Source of the DNA: Crambe crambe
Taxonomy: Eukaryota; Porifera; Demospongiae; Poecilosclerida; Crambeidae
Direction: 5' to 3'
DNA length: 64,000 bases
NCBI GenBank assembly: GCA_963924555.1
Contig: OZ004592.1
Span: forward strand, 124,001-188,000
Positions 1 to 14,396 of the stretch are shown one piece after another. Within the stretch, counting starts at the first letter, position 1; each line of letters opens with the position of its first letter. The position numbers and the translations under genes were made by a program. The notes beneath the pieces were generated by a model. That model did no database searches. It was not told the DNA's origin and worked only from the letters and a program-made list of their open reading frames with translations.

Positions 1-3000
1 GGGATGTAGTGCACCTTGCTTCTTTGTGATGCCTTGGGCACTCCTGTGGACTCGAGACTTCTAGAGATGGGTAAGTTATCTCGCCATTTTTGTCAGCATA
101 GTCACGACAAATGCCCGTTTTCTTCCACTCTATTCAGAACCTGACAAAGTGTATATGTCACAGACTCACATAGTAGCTGCGTCCAGTACTACATTCTTTG
201 TGTGGCACTATCGTGCTCTGTCCCGCCTCGCTTCAGAACTCACTCACATCTCCAGCAGAAAGAAGGGGCGTGAAAGTAACGATAGACTGATTCATATTGA
301 TGACAACCCTTCTGTGACTAGCGTCACTAGTGTCGACTTCAAAAAGACTGCCATTGTAAGCTGAAAGTTAGGCCTTTGAAATTGATTTTAGAAATATTTT
401 ATACAGAAAACTGGAGATCCTATTGTTAGTATCTGCTGCTCTGAAAAACTCTTGATTGTGGTGAGCAGTTGTTTATCATTAATGTGTGTCAAGGTGCTAA
501 TGATGTTTATTATAATAGGGGCGAGACTCGGGGTTATTGCAACTGTACAGTCTACCAAAGCTGGCCTTAGAGGGCAAGCAGTCGGTGGATTGCAGACCTC
601 ACCAAATGGCGATCAATTCCAACTCGACGTAAGTCCATATATCTCCAGCTAAGAACTTCTTCATTCAGTGGTTCTCTCTCTCCAGTAAACTGTCAATTAT
701 CGACACTCATGGTATCTTGTCTTTGTATGATGTGGTGAGTTGGAGTCTATTTAAGTGGTCCTTACCTTCAGTTATGGTATGGACAGGATAAAAGTGGGAA
801 GGAGCTTGGAACCCGCCTCCCATTAGAGAGAAAGGAAGTGTGGGACATGTGCTGGGCCCAAGATAATCCAGATCTTTTTGCTATGATGGAAAAAACAAGA
901 ATGTACATCTTTAGAGGAATTGATCCTGAAGTGAGTTTGACCAGATAACTGCTATAGTGCATCAAGATATGACACTATCACCTGCAGGAGCCAGTGGTCA
1001 GCTCGGGAAATATTTGCCATTTTGAAGATATGCAAGTCAAGTCAGCACTGCTTGATGAGATTATGAAAGATCCAGAAAACCCAACAGAGGATTTGGTCGT
1101 AGAACTAGATATCAAGGTCTGTTCTTTAAATTCATCAGCCAGAAGGATTGCAGATCATAACAACCCCCTCTCCCTAATCCTTAGAGCCTGAGGGACACTC
1201 GAGACTTATTGAAGGTTGGGATCAAAGATGCTCACCAGTTTATTGAAGATAATCCTCACCCTCGACTCTGGTATGTGACAACATCACACTCCATTGGTGC
1301 CTCCATCTCTGTTTGCATCTATACATCCAGGCGACTCTTAGCTGAATCAGCACTCCTGAATCTGGAGCTGGAAGTAGCAGAGAAGGCTTTTGTCATGTCC
1401 AAGGATTACCAAGGCATCCATTTTGTCAAGAGACTCAAGAAATTGGATGTGAGTGGACGACATCGGTTCAGTTAGTTGTAAAGTTATAATCATTGATATT
1501 AGGAAGCCAAGCAAAAGGCTGAAGTGGAAGCTTACTTCAGAAGGTTCGAAGAAACAGAGTCACTCTATTTGGAGATGGATCGCAGGTAGGTAGAATCCAG
1601 TTATAGAATAGGCATGGGTGCAATCACTCATCCTGACAGAGATTTGGCAGTGGACTTACGTCTCAAGTTAGGAGATTGGTTTCGAGTAGTGCAGCTAATC
1701 AAAAGTGGAGGAGGAGCAGGTGGGTGTGGTCAGGAGGGGATATGTTACAAGTTTGATATAATTCTTATAGGGGATGACACACTGCTGACACAGGCATGGA
1801 ATGCAATTGGAGATTATTATGCAGAGAGACAGAAGTGGCAACATGCAGTGACCTATTACAACCAGGGCCGCAACTATGAACAACTGGCAGAGTGCTACTA
1901 TATGCTGGACGATTTCTCTGGATTGGAGACTCTCTCTTCTAGTCTCCCGCCAAATCACCCCTTACTTGGGGTGGGTGGAGTGTAATGTAAATGGACATGT
2001 CCATTCCATTGTGTTATTGTTTGCAGGAAATTGCTCGGAAGTTTATAACAGTAGGCATGTGTGAGCAAGCAGTGGATGCATTTCTCAAGGTCAACAAGAT
2101 CAAGGAGGCCATTGACTGTTGCGTCACACTCAATCATGTCAGATTTGTAGCTTGTAGCTTTACATGAAATTTATGTCCATTGTTTGATGGACTCTATTTG
2201 TATTCCAGTGGCATTTAGCAGTCGAATTAGCAAAGAAGTGGAGTATGAAGGATGTGAACTCACTCTTGTCCAAATATGCCTTTCATCTCTTGGAAACTGA
2301 CAAGATTCTCAGCGCCATTGAACTGTATCCAAACTCATTCAAATAATTCTGCAAAATAAATATCAGATTGAAAGCTCCTTGACTCTTACTGCAGCTACAG
2401 AAAGGCCAATCATTTTCTGAATGCAGCCAAACTCTTAGTCAAGGTGATTGTATAGTCAGTCACTGTATGGCTCTGTACAATTGATAATGGAGTGATTTGT
2501 GTTGAATTTGTGTAGGTAGCCAGAGGAGCTACCGCTCAACACTACAATCCCCTCAAGGTCAAGAAGATGTATGTGCTGGCTGCTATGATGGTGAGCATCA
2601 TAATGGGTGCTAAGATGGCCATGATTACCCTTGCCGTACAGATAGAGCAACACATCAAAAATGCCCTGCTCAACCAGAAGAAGAAAATCAAGGATGAAGA
2701 GGGATCAGTTTCTGATAAGAGGAGGGCTGCATTGAAAAACCTGTTGGACGAAGACTACTCCAGTGCCCTGGACAGAGGCCTTGTCAGTAACCCCTGGAGA
2801 GCAGCTGAAGCATTTCATTTCTTTCTTCTTGCCCAACGGTTCTTTTACTGCAGCAGGTTTAGAGAGAGCTTGAGGGTTGTAAGTGACAACATTGTTCAAG
2901 CCAAGTAGTTCATACATGATGCGGGACCTCCCCATAAACCTCCCCATAAATATCTCCTTAGGCAGCAATGCTTCGTGAGTATGAGGATGTGTTATTACCA

Positions 3001-3578
3001 ACTGATCTATATTCTCTGTTGGCTCTGAGTAGTTTGGTTCATAAAGCCTTTGGAGTGTGCTCCAAGGTCAGTTGTGCATCATCAATTTCATTTTAACTTA
3101 TCAAGTGACCTCTGCAGGCCTTTGTCAAACTTGAGTCACTGGAAAGTTTATCTGAACAAGAGAGGCAATCGTATGAGGCATTAGCTGTGCAAGTATTTAC
3201 TCGGTGAGAGACAACACTTATCTTCTGTAGCTGTTAAATGTGCCTTACTATAATGCAATGCAGCTATTCCCCCAAGGAACCTCAAGACATTGGTGCTATC
3301 AAGTGTCCTAGATGTGAAACCATCAACAAGGAATGGTAAGATATTTAAGACTATTCACTACTAGTCTACTGCTTCATAGTCTACTGGTTCATATTGATAA
3401 TTATTGCAGGGACACTAGATGTGCAAGTTGTGATGCAAGCTTCCCTCGTTGCTTAGCGACAGGACAGTTGATCCTGACCAGTGAGCTGTGGGTGTGTCGG
3501 ACATGCAAGCACCAGGCTGACAAACATGAAGTTGCTGGACCCTTCAAAAACTGCCCACTCTGCCACAGCCCCATCTAA
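1..3578 (+). CDS. WDR35: WDR35 / IFT121, intraflagellar transport protein (3' part)
   Basis: This is the 3' part of a WDR35-type gene; the 5' end lies before the window. Exons give WD-repeat and linker sequence, then the alpha-solenoid (for example [20 protein letters not shown] near 2785-2845), then the C-terminal zinc-binding tail at 3412-3578 with paired CxxC motifs (CASC, CRTC, CPLC) ending in HSPI and a stop. In the family, IFT121 is a core subunit of IFT-A, which drives retrograde transport and membrane-protein entry in cilia. The gene is cut into many exons by introns of roughly 50-100 bp. SPAG1, another cilium-related gene, begins 124 bp downstream on the same strand. Seen: domain order and C-terminal cysteines. 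Inferred: ciliary function in this organism. Confidence 0.9.
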
Positions 3579-3702
3579 CCAAACTTAGCTAGATTATAGC
3601 ATCAACTGAGTATTATTCATTACATATTTTAGGGGATTCCCCTGCTAGCTACTTTGCGGAACGATCCTTTACCACTTGATTTTTTTCCTATCTTTTTGAA
3701 AG

Positions 3703-6700
3703 ATGGCCTTCAGTTATGGCTTAGCCAACGGGACAGACGTGCCTACTGAACACTTAGACTATGACCACATTGGAAACTGTAACAGTGCTTCAGAAGTTGA
3801 AAAAATCTTGAAAATCTTGACGTAAGTAACCAGCCACACATGTGACATGTTTTACAATGTGAACCTGTACAGGTCCAACGAGGAAGGCTACTATCCAGAG
3901 TTGATAAAATTCACTGAAAAAAAACTTGCTGAGCTGAATCCTAAAAGGTGTGTTCCTTTAAATAATCAACTGAATGAAAACTAGATGCAATACTTTTTAA
4001 CAGCAAGTTGTTGATAAAGACAGAACAGGCAAAAAAACTGAGTGACCTTCCACTCGCCGACTCACAGAACATAGCAGCTGAACTTGAGGTCAGTAACTAG
4101 AATCACTTCAGAGAATCTTCTATCATCTTTCATCGACAGCAATGGGAGAACCAGGTCACCGGGGAAGATGCCAGCCTCCAGGCATCACTCCTTGCCAACC
4201 AAGGACTGGGAGGTGACTCCTTGGTCAATGGAGGAGAGAGTACACTACCTCCTATCAGGACGGCGGGCATTATTGGTGTAAGTATGAGAATATGGTTCAT
4301 GTTGCCTACAAATTACTAGCATTTTAACGATTTGCAGGAGAAGGAAGAAGAGGAGAAGCAGTCTTCAGGCAAAGCAGCTCAGACAAACAGGATCAAATCC
4401 AGTGATTATCATTCTTGGGATAAGTTTGATGTGGAAAAAGAGTGTGCAAAGGCAGAAAAAGATGAGGAGGGCAAGAAGAAGGAGAAGAGTGAGGTCTCAA
4501 ACTCTAACTGCCAGCCTCTAGATGTAAAATTATCAGAGAGAGGTAACCAGCTAGACATTAAAAGTCGATGGAATAATTTTATTATGTCTTCCATTAGAAC
4601 TCAGTATGTCTGCTGTGGAGAAGGAAAAGCTGGCACTGAGAGAGAAGAATAAGGGAAATGAGGTCAGTTGCTGCTGGAATATAATATTACATTAATTTTC
4701 CATCAGTTATTGTTTCATTATGTGTAGGCATTTCGGTCTGGAGACTACCAAGAAGCACTGACCTACTACTCCAAAAGCATCGAACTGGAAGAGTCAGCCC
4801 CTGCTTATAACAACAGAGCCATTGCTCTCATCAAGTTAGAACGTCATCAAGAAGCCATTCAAGATTGTTCCAAAGTACTCCAATTGGAGCCCACCAACAC
4901 TAAAGGTGCTAAAATTGATATTATTTTGTAGTGATAATCTGTTGTGCTAATTATGATGGCTGTGTGACAGCTTTACTGCGACGAGGAACAGCTTTGGTGC
5001 ACTTGAAGAGATGGGAAGAAGCAGAGGGTGACTTGGAGCAGGTACTCCACCAAGAGCCCAGCAATAAGAGAGCACAGGAACTGCTCAATCAGACAAGGAA
5101 ACAGGGAATCAAAACAGAGCGAGTTCCAACAAAGAAGAAGGGACGCAGAGTTCAAATTGAAGAGGTTGATGAGCGAGAGGAAGACTCTTCAAAGGACTCG
5201 AATGCTAAAGCTGCTACTTCTTCAAGTACTCCCATTATTATGCCCACCGCTGCCCCTAAGGCCCCACCCCCCATCCCTGATGAGGTCTTGAAATTAAAAG
5301 AAAAAGGAAACAACTTATTCCGTAGGGGGCAGTATGGGGAAGCTGTTTCCATATATACTAAGGCCATACACAAATTAGAGAAAGGTAATGCTAACCTGTC
5401 CAAGAACTGTTAATTAGTTTTTAGTTCATATGTCCTTAGCTAGTGAAGACCACACCCCCTCAATATCTGTACTGCTGAACAATAGAGCAGCATGTCACCT
5501 GAAGAATGGAAGTTCCTCATTGTGTGTCACCGATTGCACACAGTCCCTCCAACTTAACCCTGTGAACATCAAGGCCCTTATCCGTAGAGCACAGGCCTAC
5601 GAACACATGGAAAAGTAAGTCGGTTCTCTCTATCTGTAGCTGGCAAACGACTTCACTCTGTCCCTGCAGGTATCGACTAGCCTACATTGACAACCAGCTG
5701 GCTCTGAGTATTGATCGCTCCATGGTCACAGTCTATGAGGCAAACTCCAGGATCAGCAAGCTACTCAAAGATCTTGATGGACCTAACTGGAGAGAAAAAC
5801 TGCCCCAGCACCCTGATGAACCCAGGATGAAACAAGCTCTCTATCAACAGCAAACTCAAAGCAGCACTTCTGCTGGATCTGCTATAAAAGATCCTACTGG
5901 AGCTTGTGAAACAAAACCTCCTACAACAGCTGAAGGTAGCACAAAAGGAGTCAGTGAGACCAACACAAATGCAACTGCTGAGAGCAGTGCAAATAGAGTT
6001 ACTCCTGAGGTGTGTAAAGAGAGTAACAGCAGTGGAAGTAATGGAGTTACTGCTGGGGTGTGTGGGGAGAACAAGGCTAGTAATGGAGTTACTGCTGGGG
6101 TGTGTGGGGAGAACAAGGCTAGTGATAGGAATGATGGGGAAAGTATGGGTATTAATTCTTCAGTTGAAGAAGAGAACAATGCTGAGGCTGAGGTTGATAG
6201 TTCTCCAAACGTCCCAGATGTCAGTCCACCTATCACATCTGCTCCACCACCTGATCCTGTCACCACATCCACTGCCTCACCCCCTCCCACATCCACTGCC
6301 CCACCCCCTCCCTCTGTAACCATATACACTGCCAACAACTTCAAAACAGAGGTCTGTTGTGTATTGAATCAGTATTTGATGGAACTAACACCATGTACCT
6401 TCACACAGGTGACACAAGCAACTTCCCCTGTATCCACCACAACTTGCTCACAACCCACATCTCCCCCTAAACAACCATCCAATTCTGAGAAATTTGAAAA
6501 GGCCAAAACCCAAGGGAATGGTTATGTTAGAAAGGGACAGTACCTGGAGGCCTTGAACTACTATTCACTCTGCATCGATGCATGTCCTGATAATGTGGTG
6601 GGTTTCACCAATCGTGCCCTCTGTCACCTCAAACTCAGTAGCGTGAGTATTCAACATATTTATTGTTGTTGTCGTTGTTATTATTGTTGTTATTTCAGCC

Positions 6701-8325
6701 ACTCAGTGCTGAGGAAGATTGCAGCAAGGCCCTGGAACTAGAGCCAACCAATATCAAGGCCCTGTATCGCAGGGCACTCTCCAGAAAGGTCTGTAATCTT
6801 GTGCAAAAATAGTTTATGAAGCTTAAAATGTTGTCCATAGGCTACTCGGAAGTTTGCAGATGCAATGAAAGATCTGAAGCAGTTATTGGAACTGGACAGT
6901 ATGAACTCTGCAGCTAAAACAGAGTATGAAGAGATCAAGAAAATGTGGGAGAAAGACCTTCGTAAACTTCAGGAAAAAAGCAAGCAAGTGCAAGAAAAAC
7001 CACCTCGGGGAAGTAAAGCTAACCGGCCCAACAAGAAAAAAGTCGGAAGTGATCAGAAGAAGAAGGGAAGTCATCATCAACCTCACCACCACCCCCCAGC
7101 CCCTTCAGTGACAAGTCAGCACGAGGTCTTGCAACAACTCCTTGCCGAAACTAAAACCAAAATGGAAGAACTAAGAAAGGAAGTAACGGACCTTCCAGAC
7201 ACTTCTTCAGAGCATTTGACAGCCAGTAAAACAGCATACTACAACAAGACTCAGAACTTGGGCCAGCAGAATCCAAGACGCAGGAAGAAAATAGTAGTAA
7301 AAGAGGAAGAAGAGACAGTCAAGAAGAAGAAAAAAGAGCCAGTCAAGAACAAGGGAGAGGAGGCAGTTAAGGACAAGGTAAAAGAAGCAGTCAAGGACAA
7401 GGTAAAAGAAGCAATCAAGGACAAGGTAAAAGAAGCAGTCAAGGACAAGGTAAAAGAAGCAGTCAAGGACAAGGTAAAAGAAGTAGTCGAGGACAAAATA
7501 GAAGAGGCAGTAAAGGACAAGGTAGAAGAGGCAGTCAAGGACAAAGTGGAAGAGGATAAGGAAGAAGAGGCAGTCAAGGACAAGGTGGAAGAGGATAAGG
7601 AAGAAGAGGCAGTCAAGGACAAGGTAGAAGAGGCAGACAAGGAAGAGGATAAGGAAAAGGAGGAGGAAGAGGAGCTAGTGGTGGTGAAGCAAGAGGAGAA
7701 GGTGAAGAATCCTCCGCAAGCAACCAAGGGAAAGTGTTCTAAAGAGAGACAAGAGGAGTGTGCTAAACTAATAGTGAGTTCTGTAGTTGTACTGACTATG
7801 TAAGGACTTCTTTTTCTCTCTCTCCAAGACTTCACCATATGAGTTTTCTCAGTGCTGGAACAGCATCCCTCGCACTGGTTCTGCCAGGGAGTATGCCAGA
7901 TTGCTACAGAGAATCCCACCTGGCAAAATACCACAGATCATCACTAATAAACTGGAAGGCCCCATGTTAACCAGTATAATCTCGGCCATCACTGAAGAGT
8001 TTGTTCCACAGGGTAAGGTGTACTGAATAACCTCTTTGCCAGGCAGCTAATTCAAGTCATGTATACCTTTTAGAACGCTATCAGTTAAGTGTGGACATTT
8101 TAGAAAATTTATCAAAAGTACCACGTTTTCAGATGATTGCTATGTTTTTGGGGAAGAAAGAAAAGACAGGTGTGTGCTAAACATAGCATAGCAACCATTC
8201 TTTCATTGTACGACATGTACTACACTGCAGGTCTGTCAAGTATTTTATCTACTGTGGAGGGACTACCTGATATTTCAAAAGCTACCACTGACAATATAAG
8301 AAAGGCTTATGGTGTGAACACGTGA
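3703..8325 (+). CDS. SPAG1: SPAG1-like dynein-arm assembly TPR protein
   Basis: The start codon at 3703 opens MAFSYGLANGTDVPTEHLDY. Exons then give three TPR clusters: one around 4600-5060 (EKNKGNEAFRSGDYQEALTY type), one around 5290-5720, and one around 6480-6890. Low-complexity and lysine/glutamate-rich linkers separate them. The last exons (about 7830-8325) encode an RPAP3_C-type domain containing SPYEFSQCWNSIPR and RYQLSVDILENLSKVPRF. TPR clusters plus RPAP3_C is the SPAG1 arrangement. In animals SPAG1 is a cytoplasmic co-chaperone that helps preassemble axonemal dynein arms with HSP70/HSP90 and R2TP. Oddities are a perfect 42-bp tandem duplication at 6037-6120 and a run of KDKVKEAV-type repeats at about 7361-7640. 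UTP11 starts 72 bp downstream. Confidence 0.9.
6037..6120 (+). repeat. Perfect 42-bp tandem duplication inside SPAG1 coding sequence
   Basis: Two identical 42-bp units (6037-6078 and 6079-6120) encode the 14-residue segment NGVTAGVCGENKAS twice in frame. The identity at nucleotide level indicates a recent in-frame duplication in a disordered linker between TPR clusters. It probably varies in copy number between individuals (inference). Confidence 0.95.
7361..7640 (+). repeat. KDKVKEAV-type 24-bp coding repeat array in SPAG1
   Basis: About ten degenerate units of a 24-bp repeat encode the octapeptide KDKVKEAV and variants (KDKIEEAV, KDKVEEDKEEEA), grading into a pure acidic/basic run. The regular K/E spacing suggests a long charged single alpha-helix or coiled coil separating the third TPR cluster from the RPAP3_C domain. 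Upstream units are nearly identical and downstream units diverge, so the array appears to have expanded from its 5' side. Confidence 0.9.
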
Positions 8326-8373
8326 TTGGACTAATTATTATAATTATTACTATGAAAATTAATGACATGAAAC

Positions 8374-8385
8374 TGCGCATGCTCA
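8374..8385 (+). promoter_or_regulatory. NRF1-like motif upstream of UTP11
   Basis: TGCGCATGCTCA sits 12 bp before the UTP11 start codon and matches most of the NRF1 consensus YGCGCAYGCGCR. Function is inferred from recurrence of the motif at other promoters in this window. Confidence 0.4.
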
Positions 8386-8397
8386 GACGGAAAAGTC

Positions 8398-9461
8398 ATG
8401 TCTTCTTACAAGAAGAGGCAAAAGACGTTGAAGCGAACGCACAGGGAGAGGGGACAGGTTAGTAAGCTAGCCACATTAGTTTTCTATCTATGATCGATTA
8501 GACAGGGTACGTTTCTGATTAATGCTCACTTTCCACGTGGTCTTGGCAGTTACAATCTCGACAACACTTGGGACTTCTAGAAAAGCACAAAGATTATGTT
8601 CTTAGGGCGAAAGATTATCAGGAAAAGAAAGCCCAACTCAAGCTTATGCATGAGAAGGTAACTTCCTTTCATATCATCGGTAATCATGGCATAAAGAACT
8701 GTTAACATGCAGGCTCGGAACCGAAACCCAGATGAATTCTATTACAAAATGATCAAAACCAAATTGAAGGTATGCTATGACAGTATGTATTGTGATGTCC
8801 TCTGGAGTGAATATAGTAGTGCAGGATGGCCGTCATGTCATTCCACAAGAACCAGACAAGTACACACCTGAAGAACTCCAACTAATGAAGACACAAGACT
8901 GCAAGTACATCCAGATGAAACTCAGCTCAGAGACCAAAGTAAAATGCATCTGTCCTGCTTACAAGTTCAAGAGATAATATATTTGTAGAAAGTGGAGCGG
9001 CTACAGAGCTGTTTGCACCATATAAAGTTGTTTGAGAAGAACCCTCCTAATACTCACACTATCTTTGTGGATTCTGCTGAGGAAGGTACCAGTAGATGTG
9101 AATCGGTTTTGTTTTTTTAAGTATTTTGATTATTAGTTGCAAAACAAGCAAGTGAACTGAGAAACCAGAGAGATACAGTGAAGAGATGGGAAGGAGATTG
9201 TAGTGATGAAGATAGGCAGAACAAGACTAGTAGTCCCTACAGAGAGCTGAAGCAACGCATTCAAAGATGTAAAGAACTCACATGTGTGGCCACTAAGATG
9301 AAGACACGCAAAGACCTCATGGTCAGTTTATCTTTTTGTTACCATACTGCACTGTGCATGCATGCAGTTACATGTTGCAGGGAAAAGGAAAGTGTGTGAA
9401 GATCAAAGGTGATGGGACCTGCCCAGCTATTTATAAGTGGAAAAAGGAACGCCAAAAATAA
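8398..9461 (+). CDS. UTP11: UTP11-like small-subunit processome protein
   Basis: The first exon opens MSSYKKRQKTLKRTHRERGQ at 8398. Later exons give HLGLLEKHKDYVLRAKDYQE, the NPDEFYYKMIK segment, DGRHVIPQEPDKYTPEELQL and KLFEKNPPNTHTIFVDSAEE. These are hallmarks of UTP11, a basic nucleolar protein of the U3 snoRNP/SSU processome needed for 18S rRNA maturation. The last coding residues are YKWKKERQK and the stop ends at 9461. At least five short introns are present. An NRF1-like TGCGCATGCTCA lies at 8374-8385, just upstream. The convergent neighbour is RPS4, with its stop 80 bp away. Confidence 0.9.
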
Positions 9462-9541
9462 ACCTGATGATTTCATCTTTTAAAATATTTTTGTCATCAA
9501 AACCTCAATTGTCAAAACAACCAATAGAACATTGTCAACAT

Positions 9542-10865
<1,324 letters not shown>

Positions 10866-10885
<20 letters not shown>

Positions 10886-11721
10886 GATTGATCCAAAAAA
10901 AGAAAGACTTGCGCATGTGCAATCACTTTTATTAAAGCCCACGTGGACTATGGAGTTGCCCCAAAAGAAGTATTACCGGCAGAGAGCGCACTCGAACCCT
11001 CTGGCTGATCACACGTTCGATTATCCAGTTAATCCTGATGCAATAGACTGGAAAGAACACTATCCTCTGATTCAATCCGAGGAAAAACTCAAGGTGGGCT
11101 TCATTTAGAAATTCTCCAGTTAGAGAATACTATGATGGCATTGATCAGATTCGTTTCTTAGATATTGGTTGTGGGTATGGGGGACTGTTGGTGACCCTGT
11201 CAACTCTCTACCCTGACACACTTATGCTGGGGCTGGAGATCAGGGTGAAAGTGTCTGACTATGTACAAGATCGCATCAAAGCACTCCAACACAACCACCC
11301 TGGCCAGTATACAAACATTGCAGTTCTCCGTACCAATGCCATGAAATACCTCCCTAATTTGTTCCATAAGGGACAACTCCTCAAGTTATTTTTCCTGTTT
11401 CCTGACCCTCACTTCAAAAAGAACAAACATAAATGGCGCATCATCAACCCCTCCCTACTGGCCGAGTATGCATACATCCTTCAGGAAGGAGGTCTGGTCT
11501 ACACAGCTACTGATGTAGAAGAGTTGCACCAATGGATGGTCAGCCGTCTTTCAGCATTCCCTTTATTTGAGCAACTTAGTGATGAGGAGCAGTCACTTGA
11601 CCCTGTAGTCCCATTACTTGCCAGCAGCACAGAGGAAGCAAAGAAAGTTGCCAGAGAAGGAGGAAGTGTGCACATAACTTGCTTTAGAAGAACACCTGAT
11701 ACTTTCTCTCATGAGATGTGA
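10866..11721 (+). CDS. METTL1: METTL1-type tRNA (guanine-N7) methyltransferase
   Basis: Exon 1 runs to 11093 and exon 2 covers 11149-11721, with a 55-bp intron. The product contains [20 protein letters not shown], the SAM-binding motif [25 protein letters not shown], the catalytic-loop [16 protein letters not shown] and [13 protein letters not shown]. These are diagnostic for METTL1/Trm8, which with WDR4 makes m7G46 in tRNAs. In-frame ATGs at 10866, 10884 and 10950 give 266, 260 or 238 residues. I favour 10950, because the two upstream ATGs fall in or next to the start codon and promoter of the divergent RPS4 gene. The stop is only 6 bp from the stop of the convergent MIC26/27-like gene. Confidence 0.93.
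10893..10921 (-). promoter_or_regulatory. RPS4 TOP-like start tract and shared NRF1-like motif
   Basis: Just upstream of the RPS4 ATG, the minus strand carries a C/T-only tract (complement of 10895-10906), the usual form of a 5' TOP transcription start. The string GTCTTTCTTTT (complement of 10898-10908) is identical to one upstream of RPLP0. An NRF1-like TGCGCATGTGCA at 10910-10921 adjoins it and lies in the divergent RPS4/METTL1 region. The transcription start is inferred, not shown. Confidence 0.55.
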
Positions 11722-11727
11722 ACATAT

Positions 11728-12222
11728 TTATTTTTGGCCAGATTTGGATGTGAAGTATTTAGTTTTGATGTCTTTTACATGTGATTTGATTTGAGCTCTG
11801 TTCTGTACAGTGGAGAAATACAATGCACTCCACACAGCTCCTCCAGCCACAGTGGGGTACAGGATCTGCCGAGAAACAGACTTCTTTCTAGCCAGGAAGA
11901 CACCTACCAGAGCAGCACCAACCACAGCACTTGATTGCAATGCCATACTACTGTTTTGCACTCCTGCAGACTTTAAGGAATTCCTGGTAGAGGCACTGAA
12001 CCTATTCTTTGCATCCTATGCAATTGGGAATATCATTATTAGTCCAGTCAAGTAACTTATTATTATGGCCATTAAGTTTACCTTTATATTTTTCCAGATG
12101 CCTACAACTACTCCTCTCACTGTTCGAACTTGATCTTGGAATGGCAGTTTTATCACCTCATAGCGGATTTTTTCTTCTTTGCTTTCCTCTGGTCCATACA
12201 AGTCGTACTTTCTTGACCCCAT
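11728..12222 (-). CDS. MIC26/MIC27-like (apolipoprotein O family) MICOS subunit
   Basis: Two exons, complement of 12082-12222 and 11728-12015, give 142 residues starting MGSRKYDLYGPEESKEEKIR. Two hydrophobic segments are visible: SAVVGAALVGVFLA, then after the basic turn RKKSVSRQ, ILYPTVAGGAVWSALYF. This GA-G-ARK-YP-GA pattern matches the APOO/APOOL domain of MIC26 and MIC27, inner-membrane proteins of the mitochondrial cristae-junction complex MICOS that bind cardiolipin. The protein is shorter than human APOOL, lacking its long C-terminal tail. I cannot separate MIC26 from MIC27. It is divergent with MST1/2 (89-bp gap) and nearly abuts METTL1 at its 3' end. Confidence 0.75.
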
Positions 12223-12311
12223 AATCCCGCTTCTACTTCTTTAACTTCTCCTCCAATTTCAGTCACGTGCACATCACACGATCTGCAAAATCAGTAGTAG
12301 TGAAGCTGGCA

Positions 12312-14200
<1,889 letters not shown>

Positions 14201-14396
14201 CAAAATCTCTACAATCAGTCATAATACATTCACGTTCAGTCATACTGTGTACTAATTCAATTTTTAATTTTGATGAAAAGCCAAAGTCTCATGCAGCAAG
14301 TAATGAAACTGATGTTTAAAAAATCAGTCCTTGGGAAAACCAACAAAACAGTTGTCCTTGTTACATACCAAGTAGAAAAAAAAAAGTTCATGATGA

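Noticed and set aside
5856-6344. Minus-strand 162-codon ORF opposite the SPAG1 linker
   Set aside because: It is low complexity, mirrors the 42-bp duplication, matches no family and lies inside a well-supported plus-strand gene.
7251-7934. Long minus-strand ORF rich in Ser/Leu opposite SPAG1
   Set aside because: It is the exact antisense shadow of the K/E repeat array; the plus strand has the recognised protein and splice sites.
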